Below, in pieces: positions 26,994 through 35,317 of a stretch of 64,000 nt of DNA (position 1 is the first letter of the stretch; each line of letters opens with the position of its first letter). The stretch is from contig NZ_JAMFLY010000001.1 of the NCBI RefSeq assembly GCF_023502235.1, positions 372,001-436,000 of the forward strand. The letters are read 5' to 3'. The position numbers and the translations under genes were made by a program. Origin of the DNA: Flagellimonas myxillae. Its GTDB lineage: Bacteria; Bacteroidota; Bacteroidia; Flavobacteriales; Flavobacteriaceae. The notes beneath the pieces were generated by a model. That model saw nothing but the letters and a program-made list of their open reading frames with translations, searched no databases and was not told the origin of the DNA.

Positions 26994-28109
26994 ATGAAGG
27001 AGGACTTTTACGACATATTGGGGGTTTCCAAGGGTGCATCCGCAGCGGAAATCAAAAAGGCCTATAGGAAAAAGGCCATTGAATTCCATCCTGACAAAAA
27101 CCCTGGGGATACCAAGGCAGAGGAAATGTTCAAAAAAGCTGCCGAAGCCTACGAGGTGCTCAGTGATCCGGATAAACGCGCCAAGTATGACCAATTTGGT
27201 CATGCAGCATTCGAAGGAGGTGCCGGATTTGGTGGCGGAGGTATGAACATGGACGATATCTTCAGTCAATTTGGAGATATCTTTGGAAGTGCCTTCGGTG
27301 GCGGCTTTAGCGGATTTGGCGGATTTGGTGGCGGGCAACGCCGTGTAAAGGGGAGTAACCTCCGTATCCGTGTAAAACTGACCCTGGAAGAGGTGGCCAA
27401 TGGCGTTGAGAAAAAAGTAAAGGTGCGCAGAAAGGTCCAGGCCGATGGCGTAACCTATAAAACCTGCCCCACCTGTAACGGAACGGGCCAGGTTACCAAG
27501 ATTACCAATACCATTCTTGGACGCATGCAAACCGCAACAACATGTAATACTTGTGGTGGAGCAGGGCAGAGTATCGATAAACGCCCTAGCGATGCAGATG
27601 CCCAAGGTTTGAAAGTGTCCGAGGAAACCGTTTCCATCAAAATTCCTGCAGGCGTGGAAGATGGGATGCAGCTAAAAGTGAGCGGGAAAGGAAACGAAGC
27701 CCCTGGAAATGGGGTGCCAGGGGATTTATTGGTGGCCATTGAGACCACAGAACACGCTACCCTTAAAAGAGAAGGTGATAACCTTCACTACGATTTATAC
27801 ATCAGTTTTTCCGAAGCGGTATTAGGAAGTTCCAAGGAAATAGACGCAGTTGGAGGAAAGGTTCGCATAAAATTGGAACCTGGAATCCAATCTGGAAAAA
27901 TATTGAGATTACGGGGCAAGGGAATTTCCAGTATTAATGGATATGGAAGCGGAGACCTCTTGGTCCATGTAAATGTGTGGACCCCCAAAGAGCTCAACAA
28001 AGAACAAAAAGAGTTCTTTGAACGCATGCAGAGTGATGAAAATTTTACCCCTAAACCCGAGAAATCGGACAAGTCGTTCTTTGAAAAGGTCAAGGATATG
28101 TTTTCTTAA
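26994..28109 (+). CDS. dnaJ: chaperone DnaJ with only one zinc centre
   Basis: 371-aa Hsp40 co-chaperone of DnaK. The J domain has HPD at 32-34; a Gly/Phe-rich linker follows (about 75-115). The zinc region has only two CxxCxGxG motifs, CPTCNGTG (near 159) and CNTCGGAG (near 183), instead of four; positions of the first and last motifs read KVQADGVTY and [10 protein letters not shown]. These two form zinc centre II. From memory the same reduction occurs in other Flavobacteriia, so it is a lineage trait, not decay. The C-terminal substrate domains are intact. Confidence 0.95.
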   Translation: MKEDFYDILGVSKGASAAEIKKAYRKKAIEFHPDKNPGDTKAEEMFKKAAEAYEVLSDPDKRAKYDQFGHAAFEGGAGFGGGGMNMDDIFSQFGDIFGSAFGGGFSGFGGFGGGQRRVKGSNLRIRVKLTLEEVANGVEKKVKVRRKVQADGVTYKTCPTCNGTGQVTKITNTILGRMQTATTCNTCGGAGQSIDKRPSDADAQGLKVSEETVSIKIPAGVEDGMQLKVSGKGNEAPGNGVPGDLLVAIETTEHATLKREGDNLHYDLYISFSEAVLGSSKEIDAVGGKVRIKLEPGIQSGKILRLRGKGISSINGYGSGDLLVHVNVWTPKELNKEQKEFFERMQSDENFTPKPEKSDKSFFEKVKDMFS

Positions 28110-28207
28110 AGAACAGAATAAAAGTTTTCTGTTTAAATAAAAAACGTATATTTGGAACTGATGTTGGGAAACCAATATCTAATTTTCTTTTTCATAGCAA
28201 TTTTTTT

Positions 28208-28247
28208 CCCATCCTTAGATTTTTTTAAGGGTGGGTTTTGTTTTTAG
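28208..28247 (+). terminator. intrinsic terminator after dnaJ
   Basis: A 10-bp stem, CCCATCCTTA with TAAGGGTGGG and one G-U pair, is followed by TTTTGTTTTT. It lies about 100 nt after the dnaJ stop. A possible -7 box (TATATTTG, 28148-28155) lies between them. Confidence 0.7.
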
Positions 28248-28276
28248 GGATAATCCGGTCTTTTTGACCAATTATA

Positions 28277-28284
28277 TATCTTTG
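28277..28284 (+). promoter_or_regulatory. -7 promoter box for the ABC exporter operon
   Basis: TATCTTTG, 14 nt before the ATG at 28299. The -33 TTG is not at the usual spacing. Confidence 0.5.
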
Positions 28285-28298
28285 AAAAAATAGTTTAG

Positions 28299-29237
28299 AT
28301 GGACCACATCCTTGTTGCCAAAGACGTCTCCAAATCTTACGGGGATCACCAAGCATTGCGCAACATTTCATTGGAAATACCCGAAAATTGTATCTATGGC
28401 CTACTAGGTCCAAATGGTGCCGGAAAGACCACTTTTATTAGGATTATCAACCAGATTACCTATCAAGATTCCGGGAAGGTTTTGTTCAACGGAAAATCTT
28501 TGGCTCCTGAACATATTGCCCTAATTGGTTACCTCCCAGAGGAAAGAGGGCTGTACAAAAGCATGAAAGTGGGGGATCAGGCCTTGTACTTGGCCCAGTT
28601 GAAGGGCTTGTCCAAAAGTGAGGCCAAAAAAAGGCTCAAATATTGGTTTGATCGTCTTGATATTGGGGATTGGTGGGGAAAGAAAATTCAGGAATTGTCC
28701 AAGGGCATGGCCCAAAAAATCCAATTTATTGTAACCATACTCCATGAGCCCAAACTGTTGATATTTGATGAACCTTTCAGCGGTTTTGACCCCATAAATG
28801 CCAATATCATCAAGGATGAGATTTTGCAGCTCAAGGAGAAAGGAACATCCATAATATTTTCCACCCACCGAATGGAGTCTGTGGAAGAATTGTGCGAGTA
28901 TATCGCACTGATCCACAACTCTGAAAAAATATTGGATGGGAAATTGTCCGATATCAAAAAATCATATAAGAACAACATTTTCAATGTGGGGCTGCAAGTG
29001 GATAGGGACGCACAGCTGTTTTTAGATGATTTGAAGACGCAATTCCAGATTTTATCATCCCAGTTTTATCAACAGGAATGCCAATTGGATTTTAAAGTGC
29101 AATTACCCTCAGGGAACACAACGGAAATTTTGACTCAATTGTCCAAACAAGCAAACATTAATCGTTTTGAGGAAACCATTCCCACGGCCAACGATATTTT
29201 TATTCAAACAGTAAACAAGAGGGACAATGGCAGGTAA
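28299..29237 (+). CDS. ABC-2 type exporter ATP-binding protein (NatA-like)
   Basis: 312-aa ATPase. Walker A is GPNGAGKTT (about 38-46), the signature is LSKGMAQK, Walker B is LLIFDEPFSG and the switch His is in STHR. The C-terminal extension (about 215-312) is typical of the NatA group. Its stop overlaps the permease start by 11 nt. Substrate unknown; NatAB-type systems export sodium or other toxic solutes. Confidence 0.9.
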   Translation: MDHILVAKDVSKSYGDHQALRNISLEIPENCIYGLLGPNGAGKTTFIRIINQITYQDSGKVLFNGKSLAPEHIALIGYLPEERGLYKSMKVGDQALYLAQLKGLSKSEAKKRLKYWFDRLDIGDWWGKKIQELSKGMAQKIQFIVTILHEPKLLIFDEPFSGFDPINANIIKDEILQLKEKGTSIIFSTHRMESVEELCEYIALIHNSEKILDGKLSDIKKSYKNNIFNVGLQVDRDAQLFLDDLKTQFQILSSQFYQQECQLDFKVQLPSGNTTEILTQLSKQANINRFEETIPTANDIFIQTVNKRDNGR

Positions 29238-30570
29238 GCTGGGTTTGATCATAAAAAGGGAATATTTGGCAAAGGTGAGGAACAAATCCTTTATCGTCAT
29301 GACCATTTTGAGTCCCATTCTAATCGTGGGCATGATTGTATTGATAGCCTACCTCACCAAGGTGAACGACAGTGAAAAAAGAGTGGTGGCGGTGCTTAAT
29401 GAAAGTGGGTTTTTGCATAGGGAATTTTCAACCTCGGAGCATACTTCCTTTATTCAATTCGAAGACATTTCCCTGGATAAAGCCAAGGATTCTACCAGTT
29501 CCATGGGGCTTTATGGACTTTTACATATTCCTGATGGAAAAGGTCTGGAACAAGTTGCTAAAACAGCCTATTTATACACAAAGGACAATCCAAATACCCA
29601 GATTACCCAGCAATTGGAAAGGGTTTTTCAGAGAAAACTTCGCCAAAACAGGTTGGGCGACCTTGGGGTTTCAAGTGAACAATTTTCGGACATAGAAAAA
29701 CCGTTCGAACTAAACTTGGCCACATTTGAAGGTGAAAAGAGCGTAAAGGGAATAACCGAGATCAAGGCTTTTATCGGGGGTGGTTTTGGATACGCAATCA
29801 TGATGTTCATTATTATTTACGGCACGTTCGTGATGCGCAGCGTAATCGAGGAAAAAACAAGCAGGATCATTGAAGTGATTATTTCTTCGGTGAAGCCCTT
29901 TCAACTTATGCTGGGCAAAATTATAGGGACTTCCTTAGCTGGGGTCACCCAATTTGTTATTTGGTTGATTTCGGCCTCTTTGCTCTTGTTTGTAGTGCTG
30001 CTTATTTCGGGAATCGATATTTCCGCTGTAATGGCCGAACTACAGAATACGCCAGGGGCTATGGGCGGAATGTCGGAGTTGGCCAACACCTTGGACGAGG
30101 ATACCCTCCTTTACGCCCGCGAAATCGTGAACATTCCCTGGTTGCTTTTGATTTCTTCATTTCTATTGTATTTTGTGTTGGGCTATTTTATCTATAGTTC
30201 CATTTATGCGGCCATTGGGGCGGCTGTGGACAATGAAACCGATACCCAACAATTTGTGTTTCCCGTTATTTTGCCACTAATGTTGGCGATTTATGTAGGA
30301 TTCTTTTCAGTGTTCAGCAATCCCCACGGGCCTATAGCTGTCGGTTTTTCCTTGTTTCCATTAACTTCGCCCATTGTGATGCTAATGAGACTCCCGGCAG
30401 GAATAGGGGAAGGGGGAGTTCCGCTATGGCAACTTTTATTGTCTATCCTACTTTTGATAGGCAGCTTTTTGGCCATAGTTTTCTTGGCAGCAAAGATTTA
30501 TAGAGTGGGAATTTTGATGTACGGCAAGCGACCCACCTACAAGGAACTGGTAAAATGGCTTCGATATTAA
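29227..30570 (+). CDS. ABC-2 type exporter permease (NatB-like)
   Basis: 447-aa inner-membrane permease: one N-terminal helix (about 22-44), a large extracytoplasmic domain (about 50-185), then five or more helices (GGGFGYAIMMFIIIYGTFVM in part, and up to 435). VIEEKTSRIIEVIISSVKP is the conserved coupling segment, here in parts EEKTSRIIEV. Paired with the ATPase by an 11-nt overlap, and 6 nt upstream of mscS, so the operon may respond to ion or osmotic stress. Confidence 0.88.
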   Translation: MAGKLGLIIKREYLAKVRNKSFIVMTILSPILIVGMIVLIAYLTKVNDSEKRVVAVLNESGFLHREFSTSEHTSFIQFEDISLDKAKDSTSSMGLYGLLHIPDGKGLEQVAKTAYLYTKDNPNTQITQQLERVFQRKLRQNRLGDLGVSSEQFSDIEKPFELNLATFEGEKSVKGITEIKAFIGGGFGYAIMMFIIIYGTFVMRSVIEEKTSRIIEVIISSVKPFQLMLGKIIGTSLAGVTQFVIWLISASLLLFVVLLISGIDISAVMAELQNTPGAMGGMSELANTLDEDTLLYAREIVNIPWLLLISSFLLYFVLGYFIYSSIYAAIGAAVDNETDTQQFVFPVILPLMLAIYVGFFSVFSNPHGPIAVGFSLFPLTSPIVMLMRLPAGIGEGGVPLWQLLLSILLLIGSFLAIVFLAAKIYRVGILMYGKRPTYKELVKWLRY

Positions 30571-30576
30571 GGTAAT

Positions 30577-31515
30577 ATGCAGCAAGAAACAAACGAGATA
30601 AAGGAAATCATCCAAGAGGATATCTGGGGTTCCGTCAAGGAGTTCCTCAATTTGGGAATCCATTTGGGGGAGGGTGAAAAATCAATTCACCTGACCATTG
30701 GTCTTTTGCTGTTGCTCGGGGTGGCGTTTGTGGTGACCAAATTTTTACTGAAATGGGTACGACATCTGTTGACCCGGAAAATGGAGACCGAGGACAAACA
30801 GAAATTTTCCAGTGTCTTTAAGTTTACCAACTATTTTATCTATCTGGTGGTCGTCATGGTTACCCTTAGTGCCGCTGGAATAGACATTACGTTGATCATC
30901 ACTGCCTCTGCCGCTCTTTTTGTGGGCTTGGGATTGGCGCTTCAAGAACTGTTTCAGGATATTCTTGGGGGTATTTTGATCATAGTGGATAAATCTTTGC
31001 AAGTGGGTGATATTGTGGAGGTCGATGAAAAAGTGGGGAAGGTTTTTGAAATAAAGCTGCGAACCACTAGGGCCATTACACGGGACGATAAGGTAGTGGT
31101 TATTCCAAATCATAAGTTTATTAGCGATATTGTTTTTAACTATACGCAAAACCACCGGACCACTATGGAGAAAATAAGTGTGGGAGTGGCGTATGGGAGC
31201 AATGTGGAATTGGTGACGCAACTATTGCAGGAGGTTGCGGCCGAACAGAAATTGGTACTGAAAAATCCAAAACCTTTTGTCCTTTTTGATGATTTTGGGG
31301 ATTCGGCCCTGCAATTCTCCCTAAACTTCTTTACTAATGATAGTTTTGCAGGACCTCGGATAAAAAGTGCGATTCGCTATAAGATAGATACCAAATTCAG
31401 GCAAAACAACGTTACTATTCCATTCCCACAACGGGATGTACACATTATACAGCAGCAAAAACCTCAAGCATCACAAAAACCTCAACATATCAAAAAACCA
31501 ACTGGAGACGAGTAA
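30577..31515 (+). CDS. small-conductance mechanosensitive channel family protein
   Basis: 312-aa MscS-like channel of the inner membrane that opens under membrane tension. Helices lie at about 35-55, 85-105 and 110-130; the pore helix includes ASAALFVGLGLALQELFQD (19-residue segment). The beta domain follows with VGDIVEVDEKVGKV and VVIPNHKFISDIV. The tail is Gln/Lys/Pro-rich. 6 nt follow the NatB gene. The end sits beside the start of a barrel gene lacking a usual start codon. Confidence 0.9.
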   Translation: MQQETNEIKEIIQEDIWGSVKEFLNLGIHLGEGEKSIHLTIGLLLLLGVAFVVTKFLLKWVRHLLTRKMETEDKQKFSSVFKFTNYFIYLVVVMVTLSAAGIDITLIITASAALFVGLGLALQELFQDILGGILIIVDKSLQVGDIVEVDEKVGKVFEIKLRTTRAITRDDKVVVIPNHKFISDIVFNYTQNHRTTMEKISVGVAYGSNVELVTQLLQEVAAEQKLVLKNPKPFVLFDDFGDSALQFSLNFFTNDSFAGPRIKSAIRYKIDTKFRQNNVTIPFPQRDVHIIQQQKPQASQKPQHIKKPTGDE

Positions 31516-32369
31516 TTTGGCTTGGCTTGTTGTTTCCCTTTCTTGGTTTTGGACAAAGTTCGGATGTACTGCGTTTGGAATACCTGAACATTCCTGAAAA
31601 TGATACAGGGATAAAGACCCAGCGCTATAAATTCCTTTTCAATCTACCCATTAGGCTCAATCAAAAAAAAGACTACCTGATTGCTGGTTTGGAGTATAAC
31701 AAACTGGACGTGGGCTATGCCAGGGATTTCGGTTTCGATAAAAGCGGTCTCAACCGCTTCCATGTAGTTGATTTAAACGCCGGGTTCATCACCAAATGGA
31801 ACGAAAACTGGAACCTGGTGGGGATTATTACCCCGAGATTTGCATCAAATTTTACAGACGGCACCTTGACTGATGATTTTTTCCTGAATGCCACGGCGAC
31901 CATGTGGAAGGAAAATTCCAAGGCGGAGAAGCCCTATAGGATTGTTTTGGGCCTTTCTTACAATAGTACCACAGGATTACCCATTCCCTTGCCATTGGTA
32001 AGCTACTATCGCAGGTTCCATCCAAAATGGTCTTATACCCTGGGGATTCCGCGCTCCAGCTTTAAACACTATATTGCCAAAAAGCATGTTTTCGAATTGG
32101 CATTGTTCTTGGATGGCTACTTTATAAATATCCAGGACAATATTGTTTTGCCAGATAGTCAAATTGCTTCCAAAATATCGTTATCGGCCCTGGTGGGTGC
32201 TTTGGGATACCAATATAGCTTAAGCAAGCGAATGAAATTTTACACCTTGGTGGGGCGTTCCATCGAGCAACAGGGCAAACTGAGGAATGATCAAAGGGGC
32301 GATGTTTTTGTGTTGAATGACGAAGCAAATTTTTATATTCGGACTGGGTTCAAGATTGGAATTTTTTAA
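31515..32369 (+). CDS. outer-membrane beta-barrel protein (DUF6268-like), start uncertain
   Basis: About 280 aa of barrel-type sequence (YLNIPENDTG, strand pairs throughout, C-terminal strand ending KIGIF). A signal-peptide-like segment (TNWRRVIWLGLLFPFLGFG) spans 31497-31553 in this frame, but no ATG, GTG, TTG or CTG occurs in frame between the stop at 31380 and TTG 31527, which would cut the signal to about nine residues. Possible starts are ATT 31515, which overlaps the mscS stop, or ATC 31470. The interval given starts at ATT 31515; this is a guess. It lies 10 nt before the NtrC-like regulator. Confidence 0.7.
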   Translation: MWLGLLFPFLGFGQSSDVLRLEYLNIPENDTGIKTQRYKFLFNLPIRLNQKKDYLIAGLEYNKLDVGYARDFGFDKSGLNRFHVVDLNAGFITKWNENWNLVGIITPRFASNFTDGTLTDDFFLNATATMWKENSKAEKPYRIVLGLSYNSTTGLPIPLPLVSYYRRFHPKWSYTLGIPRSSFKHYIAKKHVFELALFLDGYFINIQDNIVLPDSQIASKISLSALVGALGYQYSLSKRMKFYTLVGRSIEQQGKLRNDQRGDVFVLNDEANFYIRTGFKIGIF

Positions 32370-32379
32370 ATAGAAATGT

Positions 32380-33543
32380 ATGTCAAAAATATTGGTCATA
32401 GAAGACGAATCGGCCATTAGAAGGGTCTTGATAAAAATATTGAGCGAAGAGAGCGATACCTATAGCGTTCACGAGGCAGAAGATGGTTTAAAGGGAATGG
32501 AGGCCATAAAAAAAGAGGATTTTGATTTGGTTCTTTGCGATATAAAAATGCCGAAAATGGACGGAGTTGAGGTATTGGAGGCTGCTAGAAAGATAAAACC
32601 TGAGATTCCGTTTATCATGATTTCGGGGCACGGGGACTTGGATACCGCCGTGAACACCATGCGCCTTGGAGCCTTTGATTACATCTCCAAACCCCCAGAT
32701 TTAAACCGATTGCTTACTACAGTTAGAAATGCCCTGGACCGAAAGGAATTGGTGGTAGAGAATAAAATATTAAAGAAAAAGGTCTCCAAGAATTACGAAA
32801 TGATTGGGGAGAGCAAAGAGATAGGGACCATCAAAGATATGATCGAGAAGGTGGCCCCAACCGATGCCCGGGTGCTGATTACTGGACCCAATGGGACGGG
32901 AAAGGAGTTGGTGGCGCATTGGTTGCATCAAAAAAGTCCGCGTTCCGTGGCTCCTTTTATTGAGGTAAATTGTGCTGCAATTCCTTCTGAACTTATTGAA
33001 AGTGAGCTTTTTGGGCATGTGAAGGGAGCGTTTACCTCGGCTGTAAAGGATAGAGCCGGAAAGTTTGAGGCCGCCAACAAAGGGACGATTTTTTTGGATG
33101 AAATTGGGGATATGAGTCTTTCGGCCCAAGCCAAGGTACTTCGCGCCCTACAAGAAAATAAAATTTCGAGGGTTGGGACCGATAAGGACATTAAAGTGGA
33201 TGTGCGGGTTTTGGCCGCTACCAACAAGGACCTTAAAAAGGAAATTACAGATGGTAAATTTCGGGAAGACCTTTATCATCGATTAGCGGTGATTCTCATC
33301 AAGGTTCCCGCATTGAATGATAGAAGAAACGATATTCCACTGCTCGTTGATCATTTTTCAAAGAAAATAGCATCGGAACAGGGAACCGCAGCCAAGGATT
33401 TCTCCAAAAAGGCCATGGAACTGCTAAAGAGTTACGATTGGACAGGAAATGTCCGGGAATTGCGCAATGTAGTAGAGCGACTGATCATTCTTGGGGGAAA
33501 GGAAATCTCTGAGGAGGACGTCAAGCTTTTTGCTAGCAAGTAA
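32380..33543 (+). CDS. NtrC-type response regulator without a DNA-binding domain
   Basis: 387 aa. A receiver domain (1-120, phospho-acceptor D54 in VLCDIKMPKMDG) is followed by a sigma-54 AAA+ domain (about 143-380): Walker A GPNGTGKE (169-176), Walker B FLDEIGD (238-244), and the loop that contacts sigma-54 reads GAFTSA (216-221) rather than GAFTGA. The protein ends ISEEDVKLFASK right after the AAA+ domain, so the usual Fis-type helix-turn-helix is absent. No histidine kinase is adjacent. It is probably an orphan regulator acting through sigma-54 or another target. Confidence 0.9.
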   Translation: MSKILVIEDESAIRRVLIKILSEESDTYSVHEAEDGLKGMEAIKKEDFDLVLCDIKMPKMDGVEVLEAARKIKPEIPFIMISGHGDLDTAVNTMRLGAFDYISKPPDLNRLLTTVRNALDRKELVVENKILKKKVSKNYEMIGESKEIGTIKDMIEKVAPTDARVLITGPNGTGKELVAHWLHQKSPRSVAPFIEVNCAAIPSELIESELFGHVKGAFTSAVKDRAGKFEAANKGTIFLDEIGDMSLSAQAKVLRALQENKISRVGTDKDIKVDVRVLAATNKDLKKEITDGKFREDLYHRLAVILIKVPALNDRRNDIPLLVDHFSKKIASEQGTAAKDFSKKAMELLKSYDWTGNVRELRNVVERLIILGGKEISEEDVKLFASK

Positions 33544-34257
33544 TTAATCCACAGTACATTCTCCCAAGCGTACTAGGGCGTCACTTGCAATGGTCTTAAC
33601 GCGTTGGTGATATTGCTTTTTATGTTCGGATAGTTCGGTGTTTAGCAGGGTAACGCTTGCTTCTTCATGAATTTTGGCAATAAACTGGTAGGCTTCCTTG
33701 CACTCCACATCGGTTACCACTTTGCCTAGGGAAGATTCGAACCCCAGTAAGCAATTATGGACTTGATTTTTTACAGGATCACCATCCGGTAATACCACCC
33801 CTCCTTGTTGCTTTAAGGCTTCAGTTGTATTCAAAAAGAGCACATCGTTTCCGTAGGCACTGGTAGAGTCTTCTTCGAAGACTTTGAGAACCTTACTACT
33901 GATCTCAATGTTTTCCAAAGCAGTATGCAACAGCTTCTTGGAGGCTGTAAACGATTTGGCTTTTGTGGCATCTTTCAGGAAAAAGAGCGCGGCTTCCAAG
34001 CTTTCTATAGCACCATCACAACCACATTCAAGGAAATTACTCCTTGTTTTTTCAATACTGTTTAGGGCCTTATAGGCAAAGTATTTGGATTGTTCAAAAT
34101 CGTCCGCAACAATGGCGGCCTCGGTTTTACCTTTAATGTAGTCCAAATTGGAGTTGGCGTATTCGCAGGCATTGCGCGAAATAAAGGAAGACAATATCAA
34201 TAGGCTGATAACACCTAAGATAAAGACTATAAGTAGGATAATCTTTCTTGTTTTCAT
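33544..34257 (-). CDS. membrane-anchored helical hypothetical protein
   Basis: 237 aa with one N-terminal membrane helix (about 5-27), after which an exported domain is mainly helical with Cys pairs (CEYANSN, LECGCDGA, HNCL, ECKEA). The stop abuts the regulator stop (33543/33544), convergent. I do not recognise the family. Cysteines suggest disulfide bonding in the periplasm. Confidence 0.7.
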   Translation of the reverse strand: MKTRKIILLIVFILGVISLLILSSFISRNACEYANSNLDYIKGKTEAAIVADDFEQSKYFAYKALNSIEKTRSNFLECGCDGAIESLEAALFFLKDATKAKSFTASKKLLHTALENIEISSKVLKVFEEDSTSAYGNDVLFLNTTEALKQQGGVVLPDGDPVKNQVHNCLLGFESSLGKVVTDVECKEAYQFIAKIHEEASVTLLNTELSEHKKQYHQRVKTIASDALVRLGECTVD

Positions 34258-34435
34258 AACGCTCGATTTGGGACGGTGCGTCTTATGTTTCCTACGAAAT
34301 TAGATGAAGAATCCGCAATCGGTAAAAAAAATCGATAAAACACGAACTTCCACTATAAGATGTAGATAGGATCGGTGAGTTGCGCTTTTTGTTCGACGGT
34401 TGAAGTACTGGTCAAAAAAAACTATATTCATTCCC

Positions 34436-35317
34436 ATGGAAAACAAGGATTTGGACCAGTATCGGGTAAAAAAGGCAGTAAAACTCTCCCAAATACCCAC
34501 TTTGGAGGACTTTGGGACCGATAATAAGACCCTTAAAAAGGAATTGGAGGATATAAGGGAAGAATTGGGAAAATTTCAAGATAAGCTCTATGCCCATGGA
34601 AAATATGGGGTGTTGGTCTGCTTGCAGGGAATGGACACCGCGGGCAAGGACAGCCTTATTCGGGAGGTTTTCAAAGATTTCAACGTTAGGGGGGTACAAG
34701 TACACAGTTTTAAGGTGCCAACGGAATTGGAGTTGAAACACGACTATTTATGGCGGCACTATATTGCGCTTCCGGAACGGGGCAAATTCAGTGTTTTTAA
34801 TCGTACGCACTACGAAAATGTACTGGTGACCAAAGTGCATCCAGGCTATATTTTAGGGGAAAACATCCCAGGAATCAATACCGTGGAGGATATAGATGAT
34901 ACCTTTTGGGAAAATAGATATCGGCAAATCAATGATTTTGAGCGCCATATTGCGGAAAACGGCACCCTAATTTTTAAATTTTTTCTGCATTTATCCAAAG
35001 AAGAACAAAGACAACGCTTGTTGCGAAGAATCCGATTACGGGAAAAAAATTGGAAGTTTTCACCGGGAGACCTAAAGGAACGTAAGCTCTGGGATGCCTA
35101 TCAAGACTGTTACGAAGAAGCCTTGAACAAAACCTCGCCGGAGCACGCTCCATGGTATATAATACCTGCGGATAATAAAAGGGCGGCAAGGGTAATAGTG
35201 GCCTCCATCTTGTTGGAAGCGTTAAAAAAATATAAAGATATAGAGGAACCGGAGTTGGATGCCGAAATAAAGGCTAATTTAGAAACCTTCAAACAAGAAC
35301 TTGAAAAAGAAAGCTAA
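34436..35317 (+). CDS. ppk2: polyphosphate kinase 2 family protein
   Basis: 293 aa from ATG 34436 (the longer frame starts with TTG at 34400). PPK2 enzymes phosphorylate nucleotides with polyphosphate. Walker A-like motif GMDTAGKDS (about 61-69), FNRTHYENVLV and the Arg-rich lid LLRRIRLREKNWKFSPGD are typical. The subgroup (AMP, ADP or GDP use) cannot be decided from sequence alone. It overlaps the following peptidase by one base (TAATG). Confidence 0.9.
   Translation: MENKDLDQYRVKKAVKLSQIPTLEDFGTDNKTLKKELEDIREELGKFQDKLYAHGKYGVLVCLQGMDTAGKDSLIREVFKDFNVRGVQVHSFKVPTELELKHDYLWRHYIALPERGKFSVFNRTHYENVLVTKVHPGYILGENIPGINTVEDIDDTFWENRYRQINDFERHIAENGTLIFKFFLHLSKEEQRQRLLRRIRLREKNWKFSPGDLKERKLWDAYQDCYEEALNKTSPEHAPWYIIPADNKRAARVIVASILLEALKKYKDIEEPELDAEIKANLETFKQELEKES

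Noticed and set aside
28161..28247. 28-codon hydrophobic frame after dnaJ
   Set aside because: Most of its second half is the terminator stem and T-tract, so composition alone explains it.
33731..33750. tRNA-like T-arm (GGTTCGAATC on the minus strand)
   Set aside because: It lies within the 237-aa gene and no acceptor, D-arm or anticodon arm can be folded around it.
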